64,000 nucleotides of DNA from Archivesica marissinica (taxonomy: Eukaryota > Mollusca > Bivalvia > Venerida > Vesicomyidae), in contig CM026391.1 of NCBI GenBank assembly GCA_014843695.1, forward strand, positions 38,005,515 to 38,069,514, written 5' to 3'. Positions 9,311 through 22,942 of the stretch are shown here, piece by piece (within the stretch, counting starts at the first letter, position 1; each line of letters opens with the position of its first letter). Position numbers and translations under genes: made by a program. The notes under the pieces are model-generated. The model was given only the letters and a program-made list of their open reading frames with translations, was not told where the DNA came from and made no database searches.

Positions 9311-10451
9311 TTTGAGGCAATGCCATATTTTCAGATTTAATAAGAAGACTTAAATAATCTTAAAGAATATTGTGCTAAATAGAATCTAATAACAGATAAT
9401 ACTGATAAAACCAAATATGTTGTTTTTAGAAAGTGTGGAGTTTTAAGCAAACCGTTGATATGACAGTAGGTAGAGATAGTTAGTAGTTTTAATTAGCTTG
9501 GGGTACACTTTCAGGTAACACTCTACAGGCTATGCACTCACATTTGGCTATGACTACAGGGTTTCAAATACCACTACAGATAATGTTTAATATATTCGAT
9601 ACGTACGTAGTCTCAATTTACACGTACTATAAATATGTGGCTTCATGAAAGCTGATAATACAGATAATGTTTAATATATTCGATACGTACGTAGTCTCAA
9701 TTTACACGTAATATAAATATGGGGCTTCATGAAAGCTGATAATATTGAAAAAGTAAGCCGAACATTTTGCAAACGTCTTATTAGTATAGATATGTGAACA
9801 AACTCGGTGTCTCTATATTCAGATTATAGGTTATATAAATAATTATAGGTTAGAATTGTATGGGATCAAACAAAGAAACTGTATTCTAAGTGCAATTGTA
9901 CACCCAAAAAGACAGGATATAGATAGTAAGACAAAGTTCGCGACATACTTCATACATCCGGGTTTGCTGATGTTTGGTTATTTCCTGAATCTATGAACAT
10001 AAAAGTTTTTATACCAGTGCTCAATCTGCGAGATCAGTACGTGTCATAATGGCGAATTAATATAGACGCGTCTACGCGTTAACTGTGTGCAAAGAACTTT
10101 AAGCCTGTTTTGGAACGATCTAACTACTTACATTTATTGTGTAACGTACGTCATAGAAACATAATAGCTAAACTAAGGCTTTCCTCATATAAACTTCATA
10201 TAGAGTCTGGAGGACACAGACACATTGAAAGAAGCCAACGTAAATGTGTATTTTGTCCATTGAACGACATAGAAGACGAATATCATTTTGTATTAATTTG
10301 TCCACTCTATGACGCGCTTAGAAAAAAATACATACCAAAGTATTTTTCAGAAAGTCCTAATTTGTTTAAATTTATTGCTTTATTGAATTCAGATAAAATT
10401 ATCTTATTAAACAAACTTGCACTATTTTGTGTAAAAGGTTATAAGATTTAA
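9311..10451 (+). pseudogene. C-terminal fragment of a second LINE polyprotein
   Basis: Plus-strand frames read as the end of an APE-type LINE protein. NTDKTKYVVFRK (about 9400) is the segment after the RT active site. GFMKADNIEKVSRTFCKRL (about 9722) and GLLMFGYFLN-type sequence (about 9960) follow. The open stretch 10110-10451 has NIIAKLRLSSYKLHIESG, the C-V-F-C...H...C zinc-knuckle-like motif with IEDEYHF, and a C-terminus near YIPKYF...LALFCVKGYKI. The upstream part contains several stops and frame changes. RT palm and endonuclease are absent: the fragment starts exactly at the right end of the TIR element. It looks like a different family from the LINE at 835-4473. Confidence 0.8.
9577..9744 (+). 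repeat. 84-bp tandem duplication inside the LINE fragment
   Basis: Bases 9577-9660 and 9661-9744 are two adjacent copies differing at only two positions. The duplicated text encodes part of the LINE connection region (IMFNIFDTYVVSIYT and on to the GFMKADN segment), so it arose after the element had inserted. The length of 84 is a multiple of three, but the copy already carries stops. Confidence 0.9.
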
Positions 10452-12022
10452 TAGAGACAACATATTAAACAGACACATGATTTATATCCTACAATAAATA
10501 GATGCACATATTCAAACAAAGATAATGCTACTTACTACTTACACTTTCACATCATTGTTTATATTTAACACACATACCATTTAAAGCTACAATACATCAG
10601 TGAAAACACAAATTTCTACAGAATGTATTTTCCTAATATATGGTATAATTTTTTTCCAAATATTTGCCTCAAATACTGAGTATTTCAACTAATAAACACA
10701 CGTCGTATACGCGGTTTGTTGACATAACAAAATAATTGTAATAAACATCCATGTGTAATACAACTAGTGTATCCTGAATAGCACGATTTATGATACAGAT
10801 TTACCGTTATATCTCATATTTGTGCCTATATATTTGTAGACTATTCTTAGTTAAATTATCTCTAAACGACATTATCTCGCGATTAGTATTGACTCTGATG
10901 ACAAAACAAAAACAAACAAATCATACTTTCAATCCACAATACACACTCTGTTTATTGATTCAATGTAAGTGTTCGAATGTATTCGGAATAATTTGTAGTA
11001 GCAATGCATTTATACGTGAAAAAAGTACATTGTATTTGCTTTTTGCGATGTAATGTGCTTTAACATAAACATATGTAATGTACAATATGTGTACATATAT
11101 ATAGACTTTTTGTAAGTTTGTAAGTCACGTACATGATATTATAACTAGGATTCTAACACGACCCAGCTAATAACATACATACTTGTAGAGTAAAATCTAC
11201 CTCGGGTTATTCTGCGATATACCTACCTTGAACTATGATGCGCGTGCACCGTGTGTTGGCTATTCCATTTATGCAATGCGTGTACAGTTTTATGAATGAA
11301 AGTCACGTGATGTTTGTAAATACTACCATGGAAATTCGCGGAAGTGAGCTATTTTTAGAATCAGATAATCTCTTCTCCGTCTTGTTATTCTGTTAAGTAA
11401 CGTTTCAGTTCTGTACAGTTTTATTTGACAAAATAAATAATAGTATTGATCAGTTACAACTTGTGTTCATTTATGCACTAGATTGATATTTTCCATAAAA
11501 AATAACGTCATCACCCCTTACGCGGGAGAAAATTTCGAAAGGCAAATGCAGCAGAGTAGCAAGGCGTTTGAAGAAAATACTCCTTTGATTCTCGTCTACA
11601 ATTATTAGAAGTAAGTCGTGTTAGAATCGAAATAATAAGTCTCAACTGTGTTATTCGGCCTGAGTGATATATTTCTACGCATAAGAACGACACACGAGGG
11701 TTATTCTGCGATATACCACGGTTGATACTTATTATTTCTTAAATATACTATAACTTCATTGCTTCCAAAGTAAATAAAGCACTGCGGATGTTATTTTATG
11801 ATATTTATGAATATGTTAAACTCTTATTTCTGAATAAACTCTGCTGTTACAAAGTAAAAAGGCTCATATAGGCAATCGGTAACGCCAATAAAAAACGTAA
11901 AATACAACACATTTTCATATAATATCAGATGGAACATAGACACAACAAATGAACTCTATGCAGTGACTGTGAAAACTCCAAAAGTACAGTGTGAGGGTAA
12001 TCTATATTGTATTTAAAACAAC
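10452..12022. other. AT-rich spacer with small dispersed repeats
   Basis: No gene was recognised. A 20-bp perfect direct repeat GGGTTATTCTGCGATATACC occurs at 11204-11223 and 11698-11717. The 14-mer GATTCTAACACGAC at 11149-11162 recurs inverted at 11615-11628. These could be remnants of an old small element or a local rearrangement. The 60-90-codon ORFs in this stretch lack any recognisable motif. Confidence 0.5.
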
Positions 12023-13256
12023 ACAATGCCACGTTAATGCGGGGTCAGGCATAATGCCATGTTAATGCGGGGTCAGAAATAATGTCATGTTAATGCGGGG
12101 TAGTTGTTTAATCAACCAGGCATAATGCCACGTTAATGCGGGGTAGTTGTTTAATCAGCCAGGCACAATGCCATGTTAATGCGGGGTAGTTGTTTAATCA
12201 ACCAGGCACAATGCCATGTTAATGAGGGGTCAGACATAATGCCATATTAATGCGGGGTAGTTGTTTAATTAACCAGGCATAATGCCATGTTAATGCGGGG
12301 TAGTTGTTTAATCAACCAGGCACACTGCCATGTTAATGCGGGGTAGTTGTTTAATCAACCAGGCACAATGCCATGTTAATGCGGGGTAGTTGTTTAATCA
12401 ACCAGGCACAATGCCATGTTAATGCGGGGTCAGACATAATGTCATGTTGATGCGGGGTAGTTGTTTAATCAACCAGGCGTAATGCCATGTTAATGCGGGG
12501 TAGTTGTTTAATCAACCAGGCGTAATGCCATGTTAATGCGGGGTAGTTGTTTAATCAACCAGACATAATGCCATGTTAATGTGGGGTAGTTGTTTAATCA
12601 ACTACGCATAATGCCCTGTTAATGCGGGTTAGTTGCTTAATCAACCAGGCACAATGCCATGTTAATGCGGGGTAGTTGTTTAATCAAACAGGCATAATGC
12701 CATGTTAATGCGGGGTAGTTGTTTAATCAACCACCAGACATAATGCCATGTTAATGCGGGGTAGTTGTTTAATCAACCAGACATAATGCCATGCTAATGC
12801 GGGGTAGTTGTTTAATCAACCAGACATAATGCCATGTTAATGCGGGGTAGTTGTTTAATCAACCAGGCACAATGCCATGTTAATGCGGGGTAGTTGTTTA
12901 ATCAACCAGGCACAATGCCATGTTAATGCGGGGTAGTTGTTTAATCAACCAGACATAATACCATGTTAATGCGAAGTAGTTGTTTAATCAACCAGGCACA
13001 ATGCCATGTTAATGTGGGGTAGTTGTTTAACCAACTACGCATAATGCCATGTTAATGCGGGGTAGTTGTTTAATCAACCAGGCGTAATGCCATGTTAATG
13101 CGGGGTAGTTTTTAATCAACCAGGCACAATGCCATGTTAATGCGGGGTAGTTGTTTAATCAACTACGCATAATGCCATGTTAATGCGGGGTAGTTGTTTA
13201 ATCAACTACGCATAATGCCATGTTAATGCGGGGTAGTTGTTTAATCAACCAGGCAT
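12023..13256. repeat. Minisatellite, 43-bp and 28-bp units
   Basis: About 29 tandem units share ATGCCATGTTAATGCGGGGT. The usual 43-bp unit then carries AGTTGTTTAATCAACCAGGC. A shorter 28-bp form lacking the TTGTTTAATCAAC part predominates at the left edge and recurs around 12210-12240 and 12420-12450. The sequence GTTGTTTAATCAAC is itself a short dyad (GTTG and CAAC). Units are very similar, indicating recent homogenisation. Confidence 0.95.
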
Positions 13257-13293
13257 TGTCGTTCATATTCCGTATGAAACTGGTCATTTGACA

Positions 13294-13548
13294 ATGAAGG
13301 CGATATTTATTATATGTGTTTTATATATTTCAGGTTTTATTATTCTCATAGAAACAACATGTTTCACAACGTTGGGGGACATCGATCTTCCTGGAATATT
13401 CTCGAGGAGTATATGTAACAACGACGTCTTAAAACAAAAACTTGCACCCGTCTGTGAATGCAAGGATCGTGTGAACATAACAGACATACAGACGTTATGC
13501 AGGTGCGACATGTTAATGATACTAAGAATATGTGTTCAGATTTGTTGA
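13294..13548 (+). CDS. Putative secreted cysteine-rich peptide, 84 aa
   Basis: The ATG at 13294 opens an 84-codon frame ending in TGA at 13546-13548. Residues 1 to about 20 (MKAIFIICVLYISGFIILIE) look like a signal peptide: a Lys, then a long hydrophobic core. The rest has eight cysteines at 23, 41, 54, 56, 69, 71, 80 and 84, spaced C-x17-C-x12-C-x-C-x12-C-x-C-x8-C-x3-C, with two C-x-C pairs (CEC and CRC). A possible N-glycosylation site is NIT at 61-63. An even number of cysteines after a leader fits an extracellular disulfide-rich peptide. I do not recognise a family. The frame stays open upstream into the minisatellite, and TATATATTTCAG just after the start could instead be a 3' splice site, so this may be one exon of a larger gene. 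No poly(A) signal was seen close by. Confidence 0.4.
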   Translation: MKAIFIICVLYISGFIILIETTCFTTLGDIDLPGIFSRSICNNDVLKQKLAPVCECKDRVNITDIQTLCRCDMLMILRICVQIC

Positions 13549-13551
13549 TTA

Positions 13552-13732
13552 CTTAGTACGTAAGCCGTGTGTGTGAGTGTACGAATTCTTAGTCCGTAAG
13601 CCGTGTGTGTGAGTGTACGAATTCTTAGTCCGTAAGCCGTGTGTTTGAGTGTACGAATTCTTAGTCCGTAAGCCGTGTGTGTGAGTGTACGCATTCTTAG
13701 TCCGTAAGCCGTGTGTGTGAGTGTACGAATTC
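13552..13732. repeat. 36-bp minisatellite, five copies
   Basis: Five tandem units of 36 bp built on AGTCCGTAAGCCGTGTGTGT and GAGTGTACGAATTC, with only a few substitutions (first unit TACG for TCCG, one GTTTG, one GCATTC). Because 36 is divisible by three, an open minus-strand frame of twelve-residue repeats (RTLTHTAYGLRI) results; I treat this as a by-product. It begins four bases after the stop of the cysteine-rich ORF. Confidence 0.95.
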
Positions 13733-13889
13733 CCATTTATAGTTTTTGGCTCAGCATCAGTACATATCAGGTTATATCATGCCAGGCTAAGTATAACAGA
13801 TCGGGTTATATCATGCCAAGCTACGTATAACATATCAGGTTATATCATGCCAGGCTACGTATAACAGATCAGGCTATATCATGCCAGGC

Positions 13890-16800
13890 TACGTATAACA
13901 GATCAGGTTATATCATGCCAGGCTAAGTATAACAGATCGGGTTATATCATGCCAAGCTACGTATAACAGATCAGGTTATATCATGCCAGGTCACGTATAA
14001 CAGATCAGGCTATATCATGCCAGGCTATGTATAACAGATCAGATTATATCATGCCAGGTTAAGTATAACAGATCAGTTTATATCATGCTAAGCTACGTAT
14101 AACAGATCAGGTTATATCATGCTAAGCTACGTATAACAGATCAGGCTATATCATGCCAAGCTACGTATAACAGATCAGGTTATATCATGCCAGGCTAAGT
14201 ATAACATATCGTGTTATATCATGCCAAGCTAAGCATAACATATCGTGCTATATCATGCCAGGCTAAGTATAACATATCGTGTTATATCATGCCAAGCTAA
14301 GTATAACATATCGTGTTACATCATGCCAGGCTAAGTATAACAGATCAGGTTATATCATGCCAAGCTAAGTATAACAGATCGAGTTATATCATGCCAGGCT
14401 AAGTATAACAGATCAGGTTATATCATGCCAAACTAAGTATAACATATCGTGTTATATCATGCCAGGCTACGTATAACAGACCAGGTTATATCATGCCAAG
14501 CTAAGTATAACATATCGTGTTATATCATGCCAGGCTAAGTATAACATATCGCGTTATATCATGCCAGACTAAGTATAACAGATCAGGTTATATCATGCCA
14601 AGCTACGTATAACATATCGTGTTATATCATGCCAAGCTACGTATAACATATCGTGTTATATCGTGCCAGGCTAAGTATAACATATCGTGTTATATCATGC
14701 CAGGCTACGTATAGCATATCGTGTTATATCATGCCAAGCTAAGTATAACAGATCAGGTTATATCATGCCAAGCTAAGTATAACAGATCAGGTTATATCAT
14801 GCCAGGCTAAGTATAACATATTGTGTTATATCATGCCAAGCTAAGTATAACATATAGTGTTATATCATGCCAAGCTAAATATAACATATCGTGTTATATC
14901 ATGCCAAGCTACGTACAACATATCGTGTTATATCATGCCAGACTAAGTATAACATATCGTGTTATATCATGCCAAGCTAAGTATAACAGATCAGGTTATA
15001 TCATGCCAAGCTAGGTATAACAGATCGGGTCATATCATGCCAGGCTAAGTATAACATATCGTGTTATATCATGCCAGGCTAGGTATAACAGATCAGGTTA
15101 TATCATGCCAAGCTAAGTATAGCATATCGTGTTATATCATGCCAGGCTACGTATAACAGATTAGGTTATATCATGCCAGGCTAAGTATAACAGATCAGGT
15201 TATATCATGCCAAGCTAGGTATAACAGATCAGGTTATATCATGCCAAACTAAGTATAACATATCGTGTTATATCATGCCAGGCTACGTATAACATATCAG
15301 GTTATATCATGCCAAGCTAACTATAACATATCGTGTTATATCATGCCAGGCTAAGTATAACATATCGCGTTATATCATGCCAGGCTAAGTATAACAGATC
15401 AGGTTATATCATGCCAAACTAAGTATAACAGATCAGGTTATATCATGCCAAGCTACGTATAACATATCGTGTTATATCATGCCAAGCAAAGTATAACAGA
15501 TCAGGTTATATCATGCCAGGCTAAGTATAACATATCAGGTTGTATCATGCCAAGCTACGTATAACAGATCAGTTTATATCATGCCAAGCTACGTATAACA
15601 GATCAGTTTATATCATGCCAAGCTAAGTATAACAGATCAGGTTATATCATGCCAAGCTACGTATAACATATCGTGTTATATCGTGCCAGGCTAAGCATAA
15701 CATATCGTGTTATATCATGCCAGGCTACGTATAGCATATCGTGTGATATCATGCCAGGCTACGTATAGCATATCGTGTGATATCATGCCAAGCTAAGTAT
15801 AACAGATCAGGTTATATCATGCCAAGCTGAGTATAACAGATCAGGTTATATCATGCCAGGCTAAGTATAACATATCGTGTTATATCATGCCAAGCTAAGT
15901 ATAACATATAGTGTTATATCATGCCAAGCTAAGTATAACATATCGTGTTATATCATGCCAAGCTACGTACAACATATCGTGTTATATCATGCCAGGCTAA
16001 GTATAACATATCGTGTTATATCGTGCCAAGCTAAGTATAACATATCAGGTTATATCATGCCAAGCTAGGTATAACATATCAGTTTATATCATGCCAAGCT
16101 ACGTATAACAGATCTTGTTATATCATGCCAGGCTAAGTATAACAGATCAAGTTATATCATGCCAAGCTATGTATAACAGATCGGGTTATATCATGCAAGG
16201 CTAAGTATAACATATCAGGTTATATCATGCCAAGGTAAGTATAACAGATCGTGTTATATCATGCCAGGCTAAGTATAACAGATCAGGTTATATCATGCCA
16301 GGCTAAGTATAACAGATCGGGTTATATCATGCCAAGCTACGTATAACAGATCAGGTTATATCATGCCAGGTCACGTATAACAGATCAGGCTATATCATGC
16401 CAGGCTATGTATAACAGATCAGATTATATCATGCCAGGTTAAGTATAACAGATCAGTTTATATCATGCTAAGCTACGTATAACAGATCATGTTATATCAT
16501 GCTAAGCTACGTATAACAGATCAGGCTATATCATGCCAAGCTACGTATAACAGCTCAGGTTATATCATGCCAGGCTAAGTATAACATATCGTGTTATATC
16601 ATGCCAAGCTAAGCATAACATATCGTGCTATATCATGCCAGGCTAAGTATAACATATCGTGTTATATCATGCCAAGCTAAGTATAACATATCGTGTTACA
16701 TCATGCCAGGCTAAGTATAACAGATCAGGTTATATCATGCCAAGCTAAGTATAACAGATCGAGTTATATCATGCCAGGCTAAGTATAACAGATCAGGTTA

Positions 16801-18582
16801 TATCATGCCAAACTAAGTATAACATATCGTGTTATATCATGCCAGGCTACGTATAACAGACCAGGTTATATCATGCCAAGCTAAGTATAACATATCGTGT
16901 TATATCATGCCAGGCTAAGTATAACATATCGCGTTATATCATGCCAGACTAAGTATAACAGATCAGGTTATATCATGCCAAGCTACGTATAACATATCGT
17001 GTTATATCATGCCAAGCTACGTATAACATATCGTGTTATATCGTGCCAGGCTAAGTATAACATATCGTGTTATATCATGCCAGGCTACGTATAGCATATC
17101 GTGTTATATCATGCCAAGCTAAGTATAACAGATCAGGTTATATCATGCCAAGCTAAGTATAACAGATCAGGTTATATCATGCCAGGCTAAGTATAACATA
17201 TTGTGTTATATCATGCCAAGCTAAGTATAACATATAGTGTTATATCATGCCAAGCTAAATATAACATATCGTGTTATATCATGCCAAGCTACGTACAACA
17301 TATCGTGTTATATCATGCCAGGCTAAGTATAACATATCGTGTTATATCATGCCAAGCTAAGTATAACAGATCAGGTTATATCATGCCAAGCTAGGTATAA
17401 CAGATCGGGTCATATCATGCCAGACTAAGTATAACATATCGTGTTATATCATGCCAGGCTAGGTATAACAGATCAGGTTATATCATGCCAAGCTAAGTAT
17501 AGCATATCGTGTTATATCATGCCAGGCTACGTATAACAGATTAGGTTATATCATGCCAGGCTAAGTATAACAGATCAGGTTCTATCATGCCAAGCTAGGT
17601 ATAACAGATCAGGTTATATCATGCCAAACTAAGTATAACATATCGTGTTATATCATGCCAGGCTACGTATAACATATCAGGTTATATCATGCCAAGCTAA
17701 CTATAACATATCGTGTTATATCATGCCAGGCTAAGTATAACATATCGCGTTATATCATGCCAGGCTAAGTATAACAGATCAGGTTATATCATGCCAAACT
17801 AAGTATAACAGATCAGGTTATATCATGCCAAGCTACGTATAACATATCGTGTTATATCATGCCAAGCAAAGTATAACAGATCAGGTTATATCATGCCAGG
17901 CTAAGTATAACAGATCAGGTTGTATCATGCCAAGCTACGTATAACAGATCAGTTTATATCATGCCAAGCTACGTATAACAGATCAGTTTATATCATGCCA
18001 AGCTAAGTATAACAGATCAGGTTATATCATGCCAAGCTACGTATAACATATCGTGTTATATCGTGCCAGGCTAAGCATAACATATCGTGTTATATCATGC
18101 CAGGCTACGTATAGCATATCGTGTGATATCATGCCAGGCTACGTATAGCATATCGTGTGATATCATGCCAAGCTAAGTATAACAGATCAGGTTATATCAT
18201 GCCAAGCTGAGTATAACAGATCAGGTTATATCATGCCAGGCTAAGTATAACATATCGTGTTATATCATGCCAAGCTAAGTATAACATATAGTGTTATATC
18301 ATGCCAAGCTAAGTATAACATATCGTGTTATATCATGCCAAGCTACGTACAACATATCGTGTTATATCATGCCAGGCTAAGTATAACATATCGTGTTATA
18401 TCTTGCCAAGCTAAGTATGACATATCAGGTTATATCATGCCAAGCTAGGTATAACATATCAGTTTATATCATGCCAAGCTACGTATAACAGATCTTGTTA
18501 TATCATGCCAGGCTAAGTATAACAGATCAAGTTATATCATGCCAAGCTATGTATAACAGATCGGGTTATATCATGCAAGGCT
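13890..18582. repeat. Higher-order duplication, 2380-bp offset
   Basis: Bases about 13890-16202 recur almost unchanged at about 16270-18582 with an offset of exactly 2380 bp (70 monomers). Rare variants, for example CCAGGTCACGTATAACAG at 13986 and 16366, keep their order. A few substitutions distinguish the copies, as at 14941/17321. Within each copy an older partial duplication with a 1054-bp offset (31 monomers) is visible, for example 14823 and 15877. Confidence 0.9.
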
Positions 18583-21500
18583 ACGTATAGCAGATCAGGT
18601 TATATCATGCCAGGCTAACTATAACAGATCGGGTCATATCATGCAAGGCTAAGTATAACATATCGTTTTATATCATGCCAGGCTAGGTATAACAGATCAG
18701 GTTATATCATGCCAAGCTAAGTATAGCATATCGTGTTATATCATGCCAGGCTACGTATAACAGATCAGGTTATATCATGCCAGGCTAAGTATAACAGATC
18801 AGGTTATATCATGCCAAGCTACGTATAACAGATCAGGGTATATCATGCCAGGCTACGTATAACAGATCAGCTTATATCATGCCAGGCTACGTATAACAGA
18901 TCAGCTTATATCATGCCAGGCTACGTATAAAAGATCAGGTTATATCATGCCAGGCTAAGTATAACATATCGTGTTATATTATGCCAGGCTACGTATAACA
19001 GATCAGCTTATATCATGCCAGGCTACGTATAAAAGATCAGGTTATATCATGTCAGGCTAAGTATAACATATCGTTTTATATTATGCCAGGCTACGTATAA
19101 CATATCAGGTTATATCATGCCAAGCTAAGTATAACATATCGTGTTATATCATGCCTGGCTAAGTATAACATATCAGGTTATATCATGCCAAGCTACGTAT
19201 AACATATCAGGTTTTATCATGCCAGGCAAAGTATAACAGAACAGGTTATATCATGCCAAGCTACGTATAGCATATCGTGCTATATCATGCCAGGCTAAGT
19301 ATAGCATATCGTGTTATATCATGCCAAGCTAAGTATAGCATATCGTGTTATATTATGCCAGGCTAAGCATAACATATCGTGTTATATCATGCCAAGCTAA
19401 GTATAGCATAACGTGTTATATCATGCCAGGCTAAGTATAACATATCGTGTTATATCAGGCCAAGCTAAGTATAACATATCGTATTATATCGTGCCAGGCT
19501 AAGTATAACTTATAGTGTTATATCATGCCAAGCTCAGTATAACATATCTTGTTATATCATGCCAACCTACGTACAACATATCAGGTTATATCATGCCAAG
19601 CTAAGTATAACATTTCGTGTTATATCATGCCACGCTAAGTATAACATATCGTGTTATATCATGCCAAGCTAAGTATAACATATCGTGTTATATCATGCCA
19701 AGCTACGTACAACATATCGTGTTATATCATGCCAAGCTAAGTATAACAGATCAGATTATATCATGCCAAGCTACATACAACATATCGTGTTATATCATGC
19801 CAAGCTAAGTATAACAGATCAGGTTATATCATGCCAAGCTAAGTATAACAGATCAGGTTATATCATGCCAGGCTAAGTATAACATATCGTGTTATATCAT
19901 GCCAAGCTACGTATAACAGACCAGGTTATATCATGCCAAGCTAAGTATAGCATATCGTGTTACATCATGCCAGGCTAAGTACAACAGATCAGGTTATATC
20001 ATGCCAAGCTAAGTATAACATTTCGTGTTACATCATGCCAGGCTAAGAATAACAGATCAGGTTATATCATGCCAAGCTAATTATAACATATCGTGTTATA
20101 TCATGCCAGGATAAGTATAACAGATCGTGTTATATCATGCCAAGCTAAGTATAACATATCGTGTTATATCATGCAAGGATACGTATAAAAGACCAGGTTA
20201 TATCATGCCATGCTACGTACACCAGATCAGGTTATATAATGCCAGGCTAAGTATAACATATCGTGTTATATCATGCCAGGCTACGTATAACAGATCAGGT
20301 TATATCATGCCAAGCTAAGTATAGCATATCGTGTTATATCATGCCTGGCTAAGTATAACATATCAGGTTATATCATGCCAGGCTACGTACAACAGATCAG
20401 GTTATATCATGCCAGTCTAAGTATAATATATCGTGTTATATCTTGCCAGGCTACGTATAACAGATCAGGTTTTATCATGCCAGGCAAAGTATAACAGATC
20501 AGGCTATATCATGCCAAGCTAAGTATAACAAACCAAGTTATATCATGCCAAGCAAAGTATAACAGATCAGGTTATATCATGCCAAGCTATGTACAACATA
20601 TCGTGTTACATCATGCCAGGCTAAGTATAACATATCTGGTTATATCATGCCATGCTAAGTATAACAAATCAAGTTATATCATGCCAAGCTAAGTATAACA
20701 GATCAGGTTATATCATGCCAAGCTACGTATAACAGATCAGGTTAAATCATGCCAAGCTACGTATATCAGATCAGTTTATATCATGCCAAGCTACGTATAA
20801 CACATCAGTTTATATCATGCCAAGCTAAGTATAACAGATCAGGTTATATCATGCCAAGCTAAGTATAACATATCGTATTATATCATGCCAGGCTAAGTAT
20901 AACATATCGTTTTATATCATGCCAGGCTAAGTATAACATATAGTGTTATATCATGCCAAGCTAAGTATAACATATCGTGTTATATCATGACAAGCTACGT
21001 ACAACGTATCGTGTTACATCATGCCAGGCTAAATATAACAGATCAGGCTATATCATGCCAAGCTAAGTAAAACAAATCAAGTTATATCATGCCAAGCAAA
21101 GTATAACAGATCAGGTTATATCATGCCAAGCTAAGTATAACAGATCGTATTATATCATGCCAGGCTAAGTATAACAGATCAGGTTATATCATGCCATGCT
21201 ACGTATAGCAGATCAGGTTATATTATGCGAGGCTAAGTATAACAGATCGGGTCATATCATGCCAAGCTAAGTATAGCATATCATGTTATATCATGCCAGG
21301 CTACGTATAACAGATCAGGTTATATCATGCCAGGCTAAGTATAACAGATCAGGTTATATCATGCCAAGCTAGGTATAACAGATCTTGTTATATCATGCCA
21401 GGCTACGTATAACAGATCAGCTTATATCATGCCAGGCTACGTATAACAGATCAGGTTATATCATGCCAGACTAAGTATAACATATCTTGTTATATCATGC

Positions 21501-22942
21501 CAGGCTACGTATAACAGATCAGGTTATATCATGCCAAACTAAGTATAACATATCGTTTTATATCATGCCTGGCTAAGTATAACATATCAGGTTATATCAT
21601 GCCAAGCTACGTATAACAGATCAGCTTGTATCATGCCAGGCAAAGTATAACATATCAGGTTATATCATGCCAAGCTACGTATAGCATATCGTGTTATATC
21701 ATGCCAGGCTAAGTATAGCATATCGTGTTATATTATGCCAAGCTAAGTATAACATATCGTGTTATATTATGCCAGGCTATGCATAACATATCGTGTTATA
21801 TCATGCCAAGCTAAGTATAGCATATCGTGTTATATCATGCCAGGCTAAGTATAACATATAGTGTTTTATCATGCCAAGCTAAGTATAGCATATCGTGTTA
21901 TATCATGCCAAGCTACGTACAACATATCGTGTTATATCATGCCAAGCTAAGTATAACAGATCAGGTTATATCATGCAAATCTAAGTATAACATTTCGTGT
22001 TATATCATGCCAGGCTAAGTATAAAATATCGTGTTATATCATGCCAAGCTAAGTATACCATATCGTGTTATATCATGGCAAGCTACGTACAACAAATCGT
22101 GTTATATCATGCCAAGCTAAGTATAACAGATCATATTATATCATGCCAAGCTACGTACAACATATCGTGTTATATCATGCCAAGCTAAGTATAACAGATC
22201 AGGTTATATCATGCCAAGCTAAGTATAACAGATCAGGTTATATCATGCCATGCTAAGTATAACATATCGTGTTTTATCATGCCAAGCTACGCATAACAGA
22301 CCAGGTTATATCATGCCAAGCTAAGTATAACATATCGTGTTACATCATGCCAGGCTAAGTATAACAGATCAGGTTATATCATGCCAAGCTAAGTTTAACA
22401 TATCGTGTTATATCATGCCAGGCTAAGTATAACAGATCAGGTTATATCATGCCAAGCTAAGTATAACATATCGTGTTATATCATGCCAGGCTACGTATAA
22501 CATACCAGGTTATATCATGCCAAGCTAAGTATAACATATCAGGTTATATCATGCCAGGCTACATATAACAGATCAGGTTATATCATGCCAGACTACGTAT
22601 AACAGATCAGGTTATATCATGCAAGGCTAAATATAACATATCGTGTTATATCATGCCAGGCTACGTATAACAGATCAGGTTATATCATGCCAAGCTAAGT
22701 ATAGCATATCGTGTTATATCATGCCTGGCTAAGCATAACAGATCAGGTTATATCATGCCAGGCAAAGTATAACAGATCAGGTTATATTATGCCAAGCTAC
22801 GTATAGCATATCGTGTTATATCATGCCAGGCTAAGTATAGCATATCTTGTTATATCATGCCAGGCTAAGCATAACATATCGTGTTATATCATGCCAAGCT
22901 AAGTATAGCATATCATGTTATATCATGCCAGGCTATGTATAA

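Noticed and set aside
13536..13736. Minus-strand ORF of twelve-residue repeats
   Set aside because: Results from a 36-bp minisatellite whose period is divisible by three; low complexity, no start context.
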